Positions 13,265 to 14,200 of a stretch of 14,200 nucleotides of DNA are shown one piece after another. The translations under genes and the position numbers were made by a program. Every line of letters starts with the position of its first letter. The first letter of the stretch is position 1. The notes beneath the pieces are model-generated. The model searched no databases. It worked only from the letters and a program-made list of their open reading frames with translations, and had not been told where the DNA came from. Source of the DNA: Dehalococcoidia bacterium (GTDB lineage Bacteria > Chloroflexota > Dehalococcoidia > Lucifugimonadales > JAGWBF01); NCBI GenBank assembly GCA_021296025.1, contig JAGWBF010000050.1:1-14200 (forward strand), written 5' to 3'.

Positions 13265-14200
13265 ATGAAGATACCCTTGTCCTGGCTCAGAGAGTACGTA
13301 GATATCGATCTGTCGTCCCGGGAGCTGGCCCACAGGCTGACCATGGCGGGCATCGAGGTAGGCGAGGTGACCGTCCTGGGTGGGTGGACCAACTGCGTCG
13401 TCGGCCACGTGGAGAAGGTGGAACCTGTGCCCGACGCCGACCGGCTGACCTTGTGCACGGTGAACGCCGGCGCCGGCGAAGTCCAAGTGGTGTGCGGCGC
13501 CCCCAACGTGGCCGCTGGTCAGCGGATCGCCTATGCAGGCGTTGGAGCAAGGTTGTTCAACCCCCACAGCGGCAAGACAGAGACCCTCAAGGCCGCCCGC
13601 ATCAGGGGCGTGACCTCCCATGGGATGATCTGTTCCGAGCTGGAGCTGGGGCTGAGCAATGAACATACAGGCATCCTGGTCCTTCCCGAAGACGCCCCCG
13701 TGGGAACGGACCTCACCGAGTACATGGGGGACGAAATCCTGGAGCTGGAGCTCACCCCAAATCGGTTCGACTGCATGTCGGTTCTGGGAGTCGCCCATGA
13801 GGTGGCCGCATTGACAGGCCGGCAGGTCAGGGAGCCTGACCTAGCCTATCCCGAGAATGGGGGGGCAGTGGAAGAGCAGGCAACGGTGGAAGTGGCCGAC
13901 CCGGACCTTTGCCGCAGGTACACCGCCACGCTTATTCGGGGAATCACCATCGGGCCTTCGCCCCGGTGGCTGCAGGAGCGCCTGAGCAGGGCGGGCATGC
14001 GCTCCATCAACAACGTCGTAGATATCACAAACTACGTGATGCTGGAGTACAACCAACCCCTCCACGCCTTCGACTTCAGCAAGGTTGCCGACGGCAGGAT
14101 CATCGTACGCCGTGCAAGGGAAGGGGAAGTGCTGGTCTCCCTGGATGGGACGGAGCGCAAGCTGTCGCCGGACATGCTGGTAATAGCCGATCCCAATGGT
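13265..14200 (+). CDS. pheT: Phenylalanine-tRNA ligase beta subunit (3' end off window)
   Basis: Open for 312 codons to the window edge; full PheT is around 800. It opens with MKIPLSWLREYVDIDLSS, then an EMAP-type tRNA-binding domain (about 40-150; VVGHVEKVEPVPDADRLTLC, VVCGAPNVAAGQ, TSHGMICSELELGL), ELTPNRFDCMSVLGVAHEVA, and the B3/4 region with SINNVVDITNYVMLEYNQPLH AFD, which belongs to the editing part. It forms the tetramer with PheS. ATG 13265 has no good Shine-Dalgarno sequence, only a GTGTGA stretch upstream, but the family N-terminus begins exactly there. Confidence 0.95.
   Translation, partial: MKIPLSWLREYVDIDLSSRELAHRLTMAGIEVGEVTVLGGWTNCVVGHVEKVEPVPDADRLTLCTVNAGAGEVQVVCGAPNVAAGQRIAYAGVGARLFNPHSGKTETLKAARIRGVTSHGMICSELELGLSNEHTGILVLPEDAPVGTDLTEYMGDEILELELTPNRFDCMSVLGVAHEVAALTGRQVREPDLAYPENGGAVEEQATVEVADPDLCRRYTATLIRGITIGPSPRWLQERLSRAGMRSINNVVDITNYVMLEYNQPLHAFDFSKVADGRIIVRRAREGEVLVSLDGTERKLSPDMLVIADPNG

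Overview
The window is GC-rich bacterial chromosome with densely packed genes, standard sigma-70-type promoters and frequent TTG/GTG starts. Protein character (a PheS with a four-Cys insertion, split ComD/ComE-like TPP enzyme, single-chain FAD/Fe-S YdiJ-type dehydrogenase, B12-dependent regulation) suggests a Chloroflexota lineage, perhaps Dehalococcoidia/SAR202-like. That assignment is a judgement from protein style, not a search.

Layout. Positions 1-1205 (minus strand) hold the 5' part of a BtuC-type cobalamin ABC permease gene. It is preceded by a cobalamin riboswitch, an expression-platform hairpin and a consensus promoter. On the plus strand follow rmuC (1366-2604), a GlcG/HbpS-like gene (2685-3074), a GC-rich hairpin, a consensus promoter, and an overlapping pair encoding the two halves of a ComD/ComE-type thiamine-diphosphate decarboxylase (3279-4335).

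Positions 4304-4849 (minus strand) hold the most unusual item. It is a peroxiredoxin-family lipoprotein gene interrupted by a single in-frame TGA exactly where the peroxidatic cysteine should be (YRGVF-TGA-PFC). A bacterial-SECIS-like stem-loop with a GGU apical loop lies just downstream. The best reading is a selenocysteine (UxxC) peroxiredoxin exported as a lipoprotein; a conventional gene caller would split it into two fragments.

Next comes a small J-domain protein (5055-5432, plus). It overlaps, in antisense, the 3' extension of a large minus-strand YdiJ-like FAD/4Fe-4S dehydrogenase (5109-8357). Diverging from that gene is a plus-strand run that may be an operon: Zn-ribbon Nudix hydrolase (8489), GarR-type tartronate semialdehyde reductase (9033), and succinyl-CoA (or malate-CoA) ligase beta and alpha subunits (9945, 11137). 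A textbook promoter at 12044-12072 then starts pheS-pheT, with pheT running off the right edge.

Functionally the window mixes housekeeping (pheST, rmuC, Nudix) with 2-hydroxyacid/2-oxoacid metabolism (YdiJ-like, GarR, SucCD, ComDE-like, GlcG-like), B12 uptake under riboswitch control, and an envelope thiol/selenol peroxidase. No tRNA, rRNA, CRISPR array, transposase or phage gene was seen.
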